A DNA stretch of 64,000 nt from Saxidomus purpurata (Eukaryota > Mollusca > Bivalvia > Venerida > Veneridae). Below are positions 46,380-60,300 of this stretch, piece after piece (position 1 is the first letter of the stretch; each line of letters begins with the position of its first letter). A model generated the notes under the pieces. That model did no database searches. It saw only the letters and a program-made list of their open reading frames with translations, and was not told the origin of the DNA. The stretch covers positions 30,887,962 through 30,951,961 of the forward strand of contig JAFMSR010000003.1 of NCBI GenBank assembly GCA_022818135.1, written 5' to 3'. Position numbers and translations under genes: made by a program.

Positions 46380-47550
46380 CACTCAAATATCAGCCAGTTA
46401 TACTTTTAAAAAGATGAACGGCGTATACATGTTTACATAAACATTGTTTCGAGGAAAGTTATCAATATGCAGTCTATCTTCATGATCAAAACTTTCGTGT
46501 AGCGTACTTAAGTTTCAAAGTATTATAGGCTCTAAGAATAAGCCTTGGTTTAATATTTAGCTTTTCAAAGGATTTATTAAAGTAAATTAAAGTGTAAGGC
46601 TAGTAGACTACTTACACAGATGGTTATCTCTCCTTACCAACACAAAATGTGATGAAATGAAACTGTGGGGTGCCAACTGCTGATGTTGTGGGGTTGTGGA
46701 AAATCAACAAAAGTATGAGTTTGAATTCTGTAAATTTCCTGTAAAGTTTTCTAATGAAATACTTTCAAAAATCAGCTGAAACTTTTAGGATAAGATATAA
46801 TGCATGTACTTCCAAAGATTCTATTAATTATTTTTTGAGGTTATTTTGTTTGGCATCAGTTATAAGGTATGTCCCTTTCAGAAAAAAATGCTGCATTTGC
46901 TTTCTTTTATGATTTCTGATCGGGTATCGCTGTTGTAGGGAGTTAAACGTCCACTTAAAAGTTCATGTATTTGGTCAGTTTAATAGGCAGCTAGTTTCCC
47001 AATAACTTCGTTCTAGAAAGCTCCAGTACTAGGCTCCGAAACTTCGCAAGCCACTGCAAACTTCCCTACTTAAAGAGACAAAGTCGGAGGTTACAGTGAT
47101 TTCAAGTCAGCTTCTTTTATCACTAGACCATGGAGGCGGATCTGGTCGGACATCATTATGAACATAATGACCTGTATTATATGTTTTATGATGTTAGCAT
47201 ATATCCCTTACAGAAATATATTGCACCACCACTTAAATTCTAGGTTTCATAAAAATTTCGTGAAATGATAGATGAGTAGGTCATGTCAAGTATTCCTGAA
47301 GGATGTGTCATAAACAAAGCTGGTTACATACAATTTAAAAGCACTGTATTTTACTTCGTCAAAAAGTCTCAAGCATGTATTTGAAAAAAATATAAAACGA
47401 ACAGCAACATCATGTGTTTTCAATAAACTGCAGGTCTGTGATTAAAATAAAAGGATAGAAACCAAAATCAAGTACTGTTAACGTAGTTTCACTCATTGTC
47501 TGTAAGAAAAATCCCCTTGTGCCCAATTTTGCAGAGGACACCTTGTTGTC
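46380..47550. other. Intergenic, no gene seen
   Basis: Unique AT-rich sequence between the SINE and the 305-bp repeat. No supported feature. Confidence 0.45.
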
Positions 47551-47861
47551 GCTAAATAGCGAACGTGGAATCGGCAGGGATAAACCTTTTCGTCCGTTTC
47601 GTTTTTTAATCAAGTTGTAAACCAGTCTAGGCTGAGATTTAGTATTTCCGGCTTCGTTATGTAAACAAGCAAAGCTGAAGTTTGTCCCGATACGCAAATG
47701 ATTTTCTAAAAAAAAGCAATTGCTTTCTGGCAAAAAAGCAAATGATCAAAATATAATGGGGTAAAAAAATTTTGTTACTCATTAGAAAACTAAAAAAAGC
47801 AATTTGTGAAAAAGTAATGGGGTAAATACCCAATTACACCACAACCTTATCTGTAGCTCTG
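47551..47861 (+). repeat. 305-bp dispersed repeat, copy 2
   Basis: Matches 15958-16265 from CTAAATAGCGAACGTGGAAT to TTATCTGTAGCTCTG with few differences. Same orientation. Confidence 0.85.
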
Positions 47862-48394
47862 CTAAAACCGTATTGCGATATGTTACAATACGTATTGTTG
47901 TCTGTATGAATATAAAATAAAGTGAAATAAACTAATAATTAGTGTTACATAATTGGACCCAAAATGCTATCGATTATCGAATTGAATCGGACGGACACAA
48001 TCGATTGATTAATCGAAATGATCATGTATATTCGAGAGAAGTTCAGGTTCATGTACCACCCTGTTATGCTTATGAATAGTAATGATCCAACATATAACTG
48101 AAACTTTCATTTGACAGATTACTTCAGTTTATCAATCATAATATGGAAAATTTCATTTTTTAATTTAATATCAAACATGGAAAATAAAATATTTAATACA
48201 ACTGAACGAAGCAGTCATTCATGTACCCGGGTCAGCAACGCTATTTAGAAAATTTATACACGTCTTTGTAGTAGATTAATAAAAATGCAAGTAAAATATA
48301 CATGGAATTTTACTCAAATATAAAACAACAAGATATAAATTCATTTATGCAATGTTTTGCTGATCCAGTCCGAGATCGAAATTACAGTACAGCT

Positions 48395-49347
48395 ACAGTT
48401 TTCTGATCGATGATTGTCCGTCGTCCGTCAACATTTTGATTCAAATGACATCTCCTCTGAAACCTCTAGGCCAATGTTGATAAAACTATGCAGGAATGTT
48501 ACTTGCATGAAGCTCTACCAAAGTTGGTCAAAGAATTCCATTCCATGCAGAACTCTGGTTGCTATGGCAACAAATAGGAAAAACTTTAAAAATCTTCTCT
48601 GAAACCACAAGGCCTAGAGCTTAGATATTTGGCATGTAGCATTGTCTAGTGGACCTCTACCAAGATTGTTCAAATTATGACCCCCGGGTCAAAATTGACC
48701 CCGCGCGGGTGGGCACTTAGTTTTTGCATAGGAATATATAGGAAAAACCTTAAAAATCTTCTTCTCTGAAACCACAAGGCCTAGAGCTAAGATATTTGGC
48801 ATGTAGCATTGTCTAGTAGACCTCTACCAAGATTGTTCAAATTATGACCCCCGGGTCAAAATTGACCCCGCACCGGGGGTCACTTAGTTTTACATAGGCT
48901 TATATAGTAAAAACTTCAAAAATCTTCTTCTCTGAAACCACAAGGCCTACAGCTTAGATATTTGGCAGGTTGCATTGGCTAGTGGACCTCTACCAATATT
49001 GTTCAAATTATGACCCCCGGGTCAAAATTGACCCCGCACTGGGGGTCACTTAGTTTTACATAGGCTTATATAGGGAAAACTTTAAAAATCTTTTTCTCTG
49101 AAACCACAAGTCCTAGAGCTTAGATATTTGGCATGTAGCATTGCCTAGTAGACCTCTTCAAAGTTTGTCCAAATTATGCCCCTTGGGTCAAAATGGACCT
49201 TGCCGTGGGGGGGGGGGGAATCATTTGTTTTACAAAGGTGTATATAGGAAAACTTATTTGGTATATAACATTATCTAGTGATCTTCCACCAGGCAAGTGG
49301 ACTTGTACCAAGGTGAGCGATATAGGGCCATCTTTGCCCTCTTGTCA
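48395..49347 (+). mobile_element. Tandem-array element, about 165-bp units, four copies
   Basis: Begins near GATGATTGTCCGTCGTCCGT. Repeated units carry TCTGAAACCACAAGGCCTAG, GATATTTGGCATGTAGCATT, GGACCTCTACCAAGATTG and ATGACCCCCGGGTCAAAATT. It ends GGTGAGCGATATAGGGCC ... TTTGCCCTCTTGTC. Fragments of the same family are at 18040-18390 (minus), 53001 and 54299. Confidence 0.75.
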
Positions 49348-49579
49348 ATTAAATTGTTGGCAAAATCATACACCTGTAAAAGTGACCTGTTTAATAAAGA
49401 TCCATTGAATCACAAAGATCGAATCAGACATCGCCGCCTACTTATTTTCGTTGCGAATCTCCGCTACTGTATACTATCAAAGTGTTATGTTTTTTTATTT
49501 CATTGTTTCAAAATGTATCGAGTTATTTTTTATCAAAACCTAAAATGTTTATCACCTTTGTGTTGATTTAAAATATTTA

Positions 49580-50431
49580 CAGTAAAACCTCGATAACTCG
49601 AGGTCGCACGGGGACGAGTAAAATGCTCGAGTTATCCGGGTTCTCGAGTTATCCGAACCATGGAAATTTTATAAGTTTTTCTGCATAGGCAAAAGATAGC
49701 TATGAAACAGCTTTGAAACAAAGAAAAGGCACATTTCTTTCAGTCATGACCCTTTTTAACTTCCATGATGGCATTGTATTTAAACAAAATGATCTTCGTC
49801 TCCAACTTGCATTTCGTTCCTGTTTTTGTTTTCTGCTTGTCCGATCTAGCTACTGTATCCCCCCCCCAGATCGGGTTCTTCGCTAGATGTTTATGTCTAT
49901 AATCTGTTCGTGTTTATTTCTATAATTCTAGAAAGAATAGGCAGTTTGGGATTTTCTTTCAAGCTTTATCATCAAATGTCTACCCAGACTCAAAATGCCC
50001 ATCTTCTCATCATTAAATTCTCGTAATTAAAAACTCGCAAACATATTTTTTCAAATTTTCTTCTTATTCAATAAAAGTAACAAGTGGCTGTAATTACACA
50101 TGATTTAAGCTTATTTAAATGTGCGAATAACATTTTATACATTTTAGCCACTGGACGGCCGATAAATCGATAATTAACGAAAACAATCAATAAACAATAA
50201 AAGTTTTTTCCCATGACATGTCAAAATAATGATGCACCATTGGAGGTGAGAAAAATCTGATAATCAGTGACCTCGAGTTGCTGCAGGTAATTTAGTAAGA
50301 AATCTACCAGGCGGAGTTATCCATAGTATTTTCTGGTTAAACATATAGGCAAAATTGCCGGGACCGACATGAGTCCTTGAGTTATCTGGGGTTCTCGAGT
50401 TATCGATGCTCGAGTTAACGAAGTTTTACTG
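49580..50431. mobile_element. pogo/Tigger-like non-autonomous element, 852 bp
   Basis: The ends CAGTAAAACCTCGATAACTC and the inverse of CGAGTTAACGAAGTTTTACTG are flanked by TA (49578-49579 and 50432-50433). Further CTCGAGTTAT motifs repeat near both ends. CAGT...TA ends suit the pogo branch of Tc1/mariner. No transposase. Confidence 0.8.
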
Positions 50432-50433
50432 TA

Positions 50434-51376
50434 TATCCTTTAAAAATACGCTGTAATTGATCCCTTAGCATTTGGCACTCGCGAAAAATATGGCCTTTTA
50501 TAAAGGATGACAAAACTAATCCAGTCAATTCCAGTTTTGTTTGATCTTAGCGAAGCACATGGCATTAAAAAGACCGAGATATTTGACAGTTTGAGACATG
50601 TACAAGTAGCTCTACATAATAGTCTGATAACTTGGATTATAAAAATTCTAGATTCGAATAGATAATGTTATGAGTAAGTTTTGTTTTGATAATACAATAT
50701 ATTGAAACGTTATACAAATGTTCATTAATACAAAGAAAAACTCGTACGACTATCTACTGCCTTACCACTCAATTTATACACTGAAAAAACCGGTACGGGC
50801 GAATTCGAACCGCGGTACAATATTTTTTTTTTTTGTCTGTATTACAATATACTGGTATACCGTTACACCCCTATTTGTAACAGTGAACATAATGCAACCC
50901 AACTTAGTGTAGAGGAGGTATATGAATATCTTTAACTGGATTGCATTTTTGGGGCTTGTTGGGTCAAGGTCACTGTTACTAAATATAGGAAAACTAGCAT
51001 ATTCAATATCTTTAGTTACAGTTGACAATATGTAACAAACTTTTGTTTGTAGTAAGTATGTTAGAAGATCTTTGATTGGGTTTTGTTTTGGGGCTCCTAG
51101 GGTCATCAAGGTCACTGCAGCTAAAAATCAAGGTTCTATTTGCATAATGTCAATTTTTATTATGATTGAGTCATTTTTAGATGACTACATCTATTGTAAG
51201 CAATCACCTGCTTTATGTGGCCAAATATTGTCCGAAAGACTGGCTGTTTAACACAGGGTAGACTGTACTTTAGTGTCTAGAATTGATGAACCTGACAAAC
51301 TTGACACAGACTATTATGCGTTTTACTGAAACCGGTATTAAAACTTAATCATAATAATTGTATACATTTACTTCAG
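50434..51376. other. Upstream of DNMT3 coding exon 1, no gene seen
   Basis: Contains a hAT-end-like phrase (ACTGGTATACCGTTACACCC near 50850) and a roughly 130-bp phrase repeated about twice (50920-51120) with GGGTCAAGGTCACTGTTACT. The DNMT3 promoter was not identified. Confidence 0.4.
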
Positions 51377-54300
51377 ATATCACTGGCAGAAATGTACCGA
51401 CGTTTCTATCAAGCACCAGTTAGAAGTGAATGGAGTGAATTCTCTTTACGATCACGTCCACAAAAGGTGAAGCGGTTCAAGGCTGGTCCAAGCAACAACT
51501 CTGATGATGAGAGCAGTGCAGATTTGAGGAGAAAAACAGAACGAAGTATGTTGAGGACAAAACCTGCTCTGAGAAATGAAAACATGGAAGACTCAATTGA
51601 AAATGATGCTTGTAAGTTAAGACAGAGAACTGATGACTGAATTTAGATAGAATTACAGCCCTTGTCCAACTTACCTTGTCAGTTTGGTGAAAGTTTTGTT
51701 TATAAATTTTTTCGTTCCAATTGTGACCTTAATTGTAGCTAAGTTAAAGTACTTGATATAGAATTGCATTCCTTTCAATAACAAAGCAATTGAAAAAGTG
51801 GAGTGTGCTGTTATATGATGGTTCTTATAGAATTTACTTGATGTTTGGCCAGATCTAGACATTCAATGTCATTAAATTAGAGACCCTTCATACTCCTGGC
51901 AAAGAAATGCTGTGTTTCAAAACATCTGTAATATGTAAAAGTTTTATATTTTAGTCACTATAGCAATGTCCTATCCAGAGGGTCGTCAGAAAATGATAGA
52001 AAGAATTGATGCAAATCTCTTCAGTTGCCACAGCAACAAAGAATCAAGAACAAACTCACTGCCATCTAGGAAAAAATACTGTCGGAAAGGCCAGATCTCG
52101 GGGAATATCAAAGAAAGCCAGTCTGCTCCAAGAAAAGAGGAAAACACAAGTTTGGTGTCAAAGTCATTGTCTTTAGAGGAGAATTCCCCAAAGAATGAAT
52201 CAAAGCAGGAAATTAATTGCCTGGGAGATCAGCCTGAATATAAATCACTATCCCTGGAGCAACAAAAACTAGGGGCAAGGTCGCCAGTATCAGAGAAAAG
52301 GCAAGGAAGAAGGAAGTTTACAGCAAAAGAGAAGTTGGAAAAGCGTCTCCCACTTTTTACTCTAAGAGATATTCTAGGTAAAGAAGCAGGTAATGAGCAA
52401 ATCTTCACTAAAGTTTTGTGTCTTCATTGAAACAGCTAGAGCATGATTAATTAGGAAATATCTAGCTTTGCAACTTGTAGTCTTGTATGCATGTAAGATG
52501 TAAAGAATGTTACACTGCAACACAGTTTACAAAGGTGAAAGCTTGCCTAGCCTACTAGCCCAGTAAATTTAGAAGGTGTCGGTCTATCCTCAAAGATGAA
52601 ATAAATACAGGTGAAGCTTAGAAGTCTCTAATGGAAGAACTGGTTGGAGATGCATATTAAAAAAAGTATTTGAGAAATGAAGCACTCTATCATTTCAGAT
52701 TGCACACAATCTTGTGGATGCAATTCAGATGTTAACAGAGATGAGCAAGTTGATGATTTAGAGAAAATGAATTCTGCAGAACCTTTGACTGAGCAGAAGG
52801 ATTCCGGGCATTATCCTAGAAGTCAGTTAAATATAGATGACTCTTTTAGAGACAGTGCTGATGGTAAGACACTACTGTTTTATAGAAAGGGAAAGAAGTT
52901 TAACAAAAGGTTTGGTTTGTCATGTTATAACTGGATTTAATAATGGCAGGCAGATCTATGATCCAATTCACTTTGTGGTAAATGTATTAATAGCCTTTTT
53001 AACTCGCCTGGCACTGTGTACCAGGTTGAGCTTTTAGGATTGATGATCGTCCGTCGTCTGTCAATATTGGGGGGGGGGGGGACTCAGCTTCCAATGAGGT
53101 CCTATAACAACCACTGACTTACATTTAGCAACCACCTACTTCCTTAGCAACCACTGACTTGCATTTTCATAGCAAGTAGCGACTTCCCCTTGAAACCACT
53201 GACTTTCAATTGGAACAAGCGACTTCCTAAGCAACCTGTGACTTCCCTTATCAACCAGTGACTTCCCCTAGTAACCAGTGACTTTAGCAACCATTGGCTT
53301 CATTAGCAACAACTTGGTCTCCTAGCAACCAGTGACCTCCATAGCAATTAGTGACTTTCTTTAGCAACAAATGACTTTATTAGGTAAGTGCACTGATACT
53401 CGGGTGAGCAATATAGGGCCTTCATAGACCTCTTGTTTTGTTAAACCATTTCTGAAAAGTATCTTTTATAAAAATTTCAGTTTTAAAGAAAACCTGTCCT
53501 ATTTCGAGGCTCTAGCTGCTGTTAAGAGGTAACAGTGGACAGAAATAACTTTGTACTGTGTCTTTGTTCGAGTTGTCAGTTACTTGCATACCAGTAATTT
53601 ACACACATTTGATGGCCTTGATGCTGAAAAAAGAATGATTTTAATGAAATAATGAAAAAAGAAAAAAAAAAACAACTAGCATTTCAGAGAAGAGGCAGGT
53701 CAAGACATTCTGTTTTTTTTAGGTCAAGAAACAAACTAAGCTAACATTTGAATTCTTTCATGCAAAGCTTGGATAGATGAGTTTGGCAGTGAAAAAGACA
53801 GTTCCTTGCTTGCACTGTTAGAGTCGCCTATTGTTGATGAGACTAGTTACAGCACCGACACGGAGGAAGACAGCGGTGATGCTAAATATTACTACGAGAA
53901 CATGCTGAATACGAAGGACAAGGAACATGGAAGTATAGGAAAGGTATGGACGTCATTTCTATTCTTTACTACTTTACTTCAGGATGTAGTTTCATTATTG
54001 TGAAGTGAAAAACTTTATTAGGCTATTGAAAGCATTAAGATACAAATGTAATTAGCAAAATAGTTCACATTATATACCAAGCACTTAATTGTTTTCTATA
54101 CAGTCTCACAGTGTACCTTGTAATTGTTACAGTTTCTAGAATTCAGAACCAGCAGATACATTTATGGTAAAAAAAAGTTGTACCTGTTGAACATCAGTCA
54201 TTAAAACTTTCTGCGCTTGTCAAGTTTTTAACTCGGTAAATTAGGACAACTTTAGGGCACTCAAGGCAACAAGAAAATTCATTCTAAGGCCACTGTTACT

Positions 54301-57300
54301 AGCTCACCTGACTTTGCCAAAAGTGAGCTTTGAAATGGATGATTGCCCGTCATCTGTCAACATTTTGCTTCAAATGACAACTCCTTTGAAACCACTTGGT
54401 CAATGTTGATGAAACTTGGCAGGGATGTCCCTTGCACGAAGCTCTACCAAAATTGTTAAAAGAATTCCATTCCATTTAGAACTCTGTTTGTGATGGCAAC
54501 AAATAGGCAACACTTTAAAAATATTCTTCCCAAGTTTAACCAGTTGGAGGCCAGAATTTTCAGACTTTGATAACCTTTGACCTCGATGGAAACCAGCTTT
54601 CAAATCTTTGTTCCTGAAATTTTGCATTTGGCTGTCAGATAATGAATTTGTCTGACATATTTTTAAGTTCTTGTCCTTGATTAATTCATTTGATCTCTAT
54701 AAAACTTAAATCTGGACACTTTGCAGTTTTGGTTAAATGGCAGTTTAATATGGGGAAGATTGTCAAAAACAAGATGGTGGCCAGCTATTGTTATTGATGG
54801 GCCAATGGCAGGTCAGAAAATGGCTAGAGAAGGTTGGACTTGGGTAATGTGGTTTGGTGACCACAAAATCTCACAGGTAAAACATATTGCTACTTGGTGA
54901 CAAAAAACATGCTGTAAGGTGACTACAACATCTTCAGGGAAACTGTATTGTTGATCACATAATCTTGTAGGTAAACATAAATGTATTGAAATTTTGTAAG
55001 TTATCCTTACTGTTATGCCTTGGTCACATGTCCGTAGGATTTATAAAAAGTTTTAAAATCTGTAGCTTCTGGTCGCATGCCTACAGGCCCCGTACAATCT
55101 TTTGGAGGATGCAACTGTAGGATATCAGTATGGACATTGTGGACATGTCATGCAGAGCTTGGAACGAGCTGGGACATACTTCCTACGAAGCACGTGTTCA
55201 CATGAGCACCAGCAAGCTCTTACAGACTGGCGTCCCTCCAAATCAGCACAGACATCGTGCGTAGCCCGTATCAGCTCTACTGGGGCCCTTGCGGTGCCCA
55301 TACGGCCTTTGCAAGCTCTTTCTGCCTTTGAAAATTTCAATGAGCTCACGAGAACTCGGAAGCTTGTTGAAACAATTTCACCAAGTCCACGAGTCCTTGA
55401 GTTAAAAAAATCCGTATGATGCTCGAAAGAATCAATGATGTCCGTACAGACTCGGTGCAATTTTTCAAAATTTCAACTGAAAACCTACTTGTACAGAGCT
55501 CGTAGCATTAATGTGACCAGGGTATTAGCTGATAACGTAGCCTATTGACCACAAACTCCTAAAAGTAACAAAATTAGACTTTATGTACTCTTAGAAACTG
55601 TTCTTATGCAATCTGAATAAATGTCACAAGAAATCATTAGAATCAGTTGTGCAGGAATTTATCCTTGAATGACATGTTACTGATCCGAGGCTTATTTGAA
55701 ACAATTTTTACTGCAATAGGTGTATATCAATAGCAACTGCATACAGATGTACATACATATTTTTTGTGAAAGACAGTCAGTAGTTATTTATTGTCAGATG
55801 AGGCTGAGTCACATTGTAAGTTTTGCTCATCAGTTCAGACAGCACTGTAAAGGGAAGCTCTCCTCTGCTCTAGAGGCTGCCATTATAGAGGCACTAAAGG
55901 TTTGTATCCAATTAAACTGATCCTGTGCTAATTGCACAATGGTTTATTAACCAGGTTTTCCGAAGGAAAAATCCTGGTTATTAGATTGAGGAATGTCGGC
56001 GGGCGGGCTGGCTGGCGTAAACAATTTCTTCTGTGCGCAACTCCTACATTTCTCAACGGATTTCAACCAAACTTTCACAGAAGTATTGTCATGAAGTGCC
56101 CTGGCGCATATTGTCGGGGTTTTGTGATTTGGTCATTTTTGACAGAATTATGGCCCTTTGTTTTTTTTCACATATGTAATTCTTCTGTGCGCAACTCCTT
56201 CTACACTTCTCAAGGGATTTCAACCAAACTTTCACAGAATTATTGTCACCAAGTGCCCTGGTGCATATTGTCGGGGTTTTGTGATTTGATCATTTTTGAC
56301 AGAATTATGGGCCTTTGTTTTTTTCCACATAATGTAATATATATAGAGAAATACTCTTCTGTGTGCAACTCCTACATTTCTCAAGGGATTTCAACCAAAC
56401 TTTCACAGAACTATAATTGTGAACTAAAGAATTTTGAATATATAATGTTATGACTGTAACTCTGTCATGCATTGAAGGATTTTAAAATAACTTGGCACAC
56501 ATGTCTATCACATCAAGACGACGTGTCGCGTGCAAGACCCACATCCCTACCTCAAAGGTCAAGGTCACACTTGGAGTATGAAGGTTATGGAATCCTCTAT
56601 ATATGCACACATTCGTGTCCGGACTGTAACTTTGTCATGCATTGAAGGATTTTAAAATAACTTGGCACAAATGTCTAGCACATCAAGACGACGTGTCGCA
56701 TGCAAGACCCACGTCCCTAGCTCAAAGGTCAAGGTCATACTTAGAGTTTGAAGGTAATGGATTCCTCTATATATGCATATATGCACACATTCGTGTCCGG
56801 ACTGTAACTTTGTCATGCATTGAAGGATTTTAAAATAACTTGGCAAAAATGTCTAGCACATGCAAGACCCACGTCCCTAGCTCAAAGGTCAAGGTCACAC
56901 TTGGAGTTTGAAGGTAATGGAATCCTGTATATATGCATATATGCAAACATTCGTGTCCGGACTGTAACTTTGTCATGCCTTGAAGGATTTTAAAATAATT
57001 TGGCACAAATGTCTAGCACATCAAGACGACGTGTCGTGTGCAAGATCCACATCCCTACCACAAAGGTCAAGGTCACACTTACAGTTTATAGGTAATGGAA
57101 TCCTGTATATATGCATACATTTGTGTCCGGACTATAACTTTATTATGCTTTGAAGGATTTTAAAATAACTTAGCACAAATGTCTAGCACATCAAGCTGAT
57201 GTGTCGCATGCAAGACCCAAGTCCCTACTTCAAAGGTCAAGGTCACACTTAGTGTTTAAAGTAATGGAATACTGTATGCATGATTACTCTGTCATGCATG

Positions 57301-60300
57301 GAAGGATTTTAAAATTACATAGCACATTTATTGAGCACATGGAGAGGACACAGACTGTGAGGCACCTCTTTCGGGGGCATTCGTCACTTGTGAGGGACAG
57401 CTCTTGTTTACACATGTAATATATAGAAGAAGACCTTTGTTTCTTTTTCACATTATGTATATCTACTGACTTTAAAAACACATTTGTGCTCGGCCAGCAG
57501 ACTGGAAAATGAAAACCTGGTTTTGTGACAATTTCCTGTCACTTGTCTTGTTTGTAGTATTTTACCTATTTCAATTTCACTTTTGTAATGTCTTCTTTTT
57601 CTGAAAGGAAACATTTGAAAGGATTTGTAGACTTATATTAAAATGTTAAAGACTAGATATCTTGTTTGTGTGGACTTATTTTCAAATGCACAGGTTAAAA
57701 GTAATGCATGGGTATGTGCTACAGCTGCTGCTGGTATACATATACTTCAAGTCTGGATGTAAGACATGGTAGTGCCCTGCCATTAAGATCATCAGTAAGC
57801 CTGTCGTAGTGTTATATCATAATGTTGCACATTGGGTATTGCATATCATTTTACAACTGAAATTACTTTTGCCTACCTGATGAGATGATTCAAGATTTGT
57901 CTTCATACAAACTTTAGGCAGATTAAAACTGCTGCAAGAAATTTTGAATGAAGGTGATATCTAGGATTGTGTGTACTGACAAAGTTTTGCTCTAGGTGTG
58001 TTCGAATCGTGCCAATGTTTCACTGGATGGCTACAATGACATCAAAAGATGGGGACTTTTGGAGATGGGATTTCTAAATATTATTGATGATGCTGGTGCA
58101 GATGTTGATCCCTTTATACCTAAAGCAGGTAGTACTTTTGCTTCAAGGTAGTTTTGATAGGAAGATGTTACTAAATGTATGACTGTAGTGGAAAGGTCAA
58201 GGCCACACAGAGATTAACAGTAAAATATGGGTGCATTAGACCCTTTTTTTTTGGCTGTGTCTTAAGCATCAGAAGATTTTGAATTGATTTGTGAGTGAGC
58301 TGTTCAGCACATTGAGATGGCATGTTGTATACAAGACACGATTTCCTTTGACAGGCTTGACCTGTGAGCATCTAGTTACTGTATTATGTTTTCTTTCCCC
58401 TAATCCATTCGGGAAAGCTATTTCATTTTTTATGCCCCCGAAGGGTGGCATATTAAAATCGCACCGTCTGTCCATCTGTGCGTCCCCACTTAAAATTCGT
58501 GTCCAGACTGTAACTTTGTCATGCATTGAAGGATTTTAAAATAACTTGGTACAAATGTCTAGCACATCAAGACGACGTGTTGTGTGCAAGACCCACGTCC
58601 CTACCTCGAAAGTCAAGGTCACACTTAGAGTTTGAAGGTAATGGATTCCTCTATATATGCACACATATGTGTCCAGTCTGTAACTTTGTCCTGCATTGAA
58701 GGCTTTTAAAATAACTTGGCACAAATGTCTAGCACATCAAGACCGACATGTCCCATTCAAGACCCATGTCCGTACCTCAAAGGTCAAGGTCACACTTAGG
58801 TTTTTAGAGTTTTTAGGTAATGGAATCATGTTTATATGCATACATTTGTTTCCTTGCTATAACTTTGACATGCATTGATTGATTTAAAAATAACTTTGCA
58901 CAAATGTACAGCACATCAAGCCGATGTGTCGCGTGCAAGACCCATGTCTCTACCTCAAAGGTCAAGGTCACACTTAATGTTTTAAAGTAATGGAATACTG
59001 TATGCATGGTAACTTTGTCATGCATGGAAGGATTTTAAAATTACATAGCATATGTTTTTAGCACATGGAGAGGGCACAGACTGTGAGACACCTCTTTCGG
59101 GGGTATTCGTCACTTTTGAGGGACAGCTCTTGTCTTCTTATCATTTTATCCTTGTTTGTGTTTCATTTCCAAACTTCATGTTTGATTTTTACCAACACTG
59201 CGGGTAGCACTTCAAGGAACCCTGTTCCAACCCTGTTACAACCCTGAAAATGTATTTCATGATATGGTGACTCTGTTGTAATATGTACTGTTTTTACTGA
59301 ATTAAAGCTGTTTTGTAGAATGCAGTAAATAAATATTTTGCTAGGATCAGAGTTCCCTCCTGTGGTCATGAAAGAACTTCGCAAGTTGAGACATACGGCT
59401 GATGGCTCCGACTTTGACAGTGATGAGGAACTGTCCAATCAGAAAGAAGAATGTAAAACAGATCTTATGACCAGCTCTGGATGTTTTGAGTCGGATGTAT
59501 TAAAAGATGGTTAGCAGTGTTCTAGATTATTTCATTGTAAATATAGTAACATTGGTATACTGCATTATGAATGCAAAGTGCAGCTAGAATTTTTAAGGAT
59601 TCATGTTTTCATTTTGCCCTCTCCACTGCAAATGTTATCTCAAGTATCATTAGTGAAACGAAGCATGGTGTATTATCATTAAAATAATTTATTGAGAAAA
59701 TTTCCAAAAGTTTGCTTAAATATTTCCAGCAGTCACTTGATAATCTTAAAAGTTTCGCTTTGATCTTAAAAAGGACGACTGTTTAAACCCTTACCCTGCA
59801 GAATTTCCAAGAGTTGTCTTTCACTTTAGACATGCCATTAATTGTTCAATTAAGGCACATGCAGGCTCATCATGATCTGCAGTGGTTGTAATGGCTACTT
59901 GTTGCCAGCAAGGTGAGGCATATCATCTGCAGTGAGTTGTAGTTTTTGTTACCTCTACTGGACAAAGTCCAGCCGAGCTTACGCCATGGTGGTTTGACCA
60001 TCTGTCCGTAAACTTTACCTTGATAATGCTCAACAGATTGCAGTATTCATTTGACTTTAATGAAACTTGCTGATAAGGATCCCTCAACTTGTAGATGTTC
60101 CCTATTGTTTTGGGGTCAGTGAGTCAAAGGTCAAGGTCACAGTGACCTCCGATAGCAATTTCTTGATAACATTACAGGTCACAATTTTCATTCAACTTTC
60201 ATCAGAGTTACTCAGAAGGTTCCCTGTAAGATGTAGATGTACCCTATTGAATTTGGGGTCAGCGAGTCAAAGGTCAAGGTCACAGTGACTTCACTTAGAT

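Noticed and set aside
50840..50875. ACTGGTATACCGTTACACCCC as a hAT terminal repeat
   Set aside because: It resembles known hAT ends, but no partner end or target duplication was found nearby.
55125..55460. Overlapping 105- and 111-residue frames on opposite strands
   Set aside because: Both lie inside a 509-bp MITE with inverted ends and show no family similarity.
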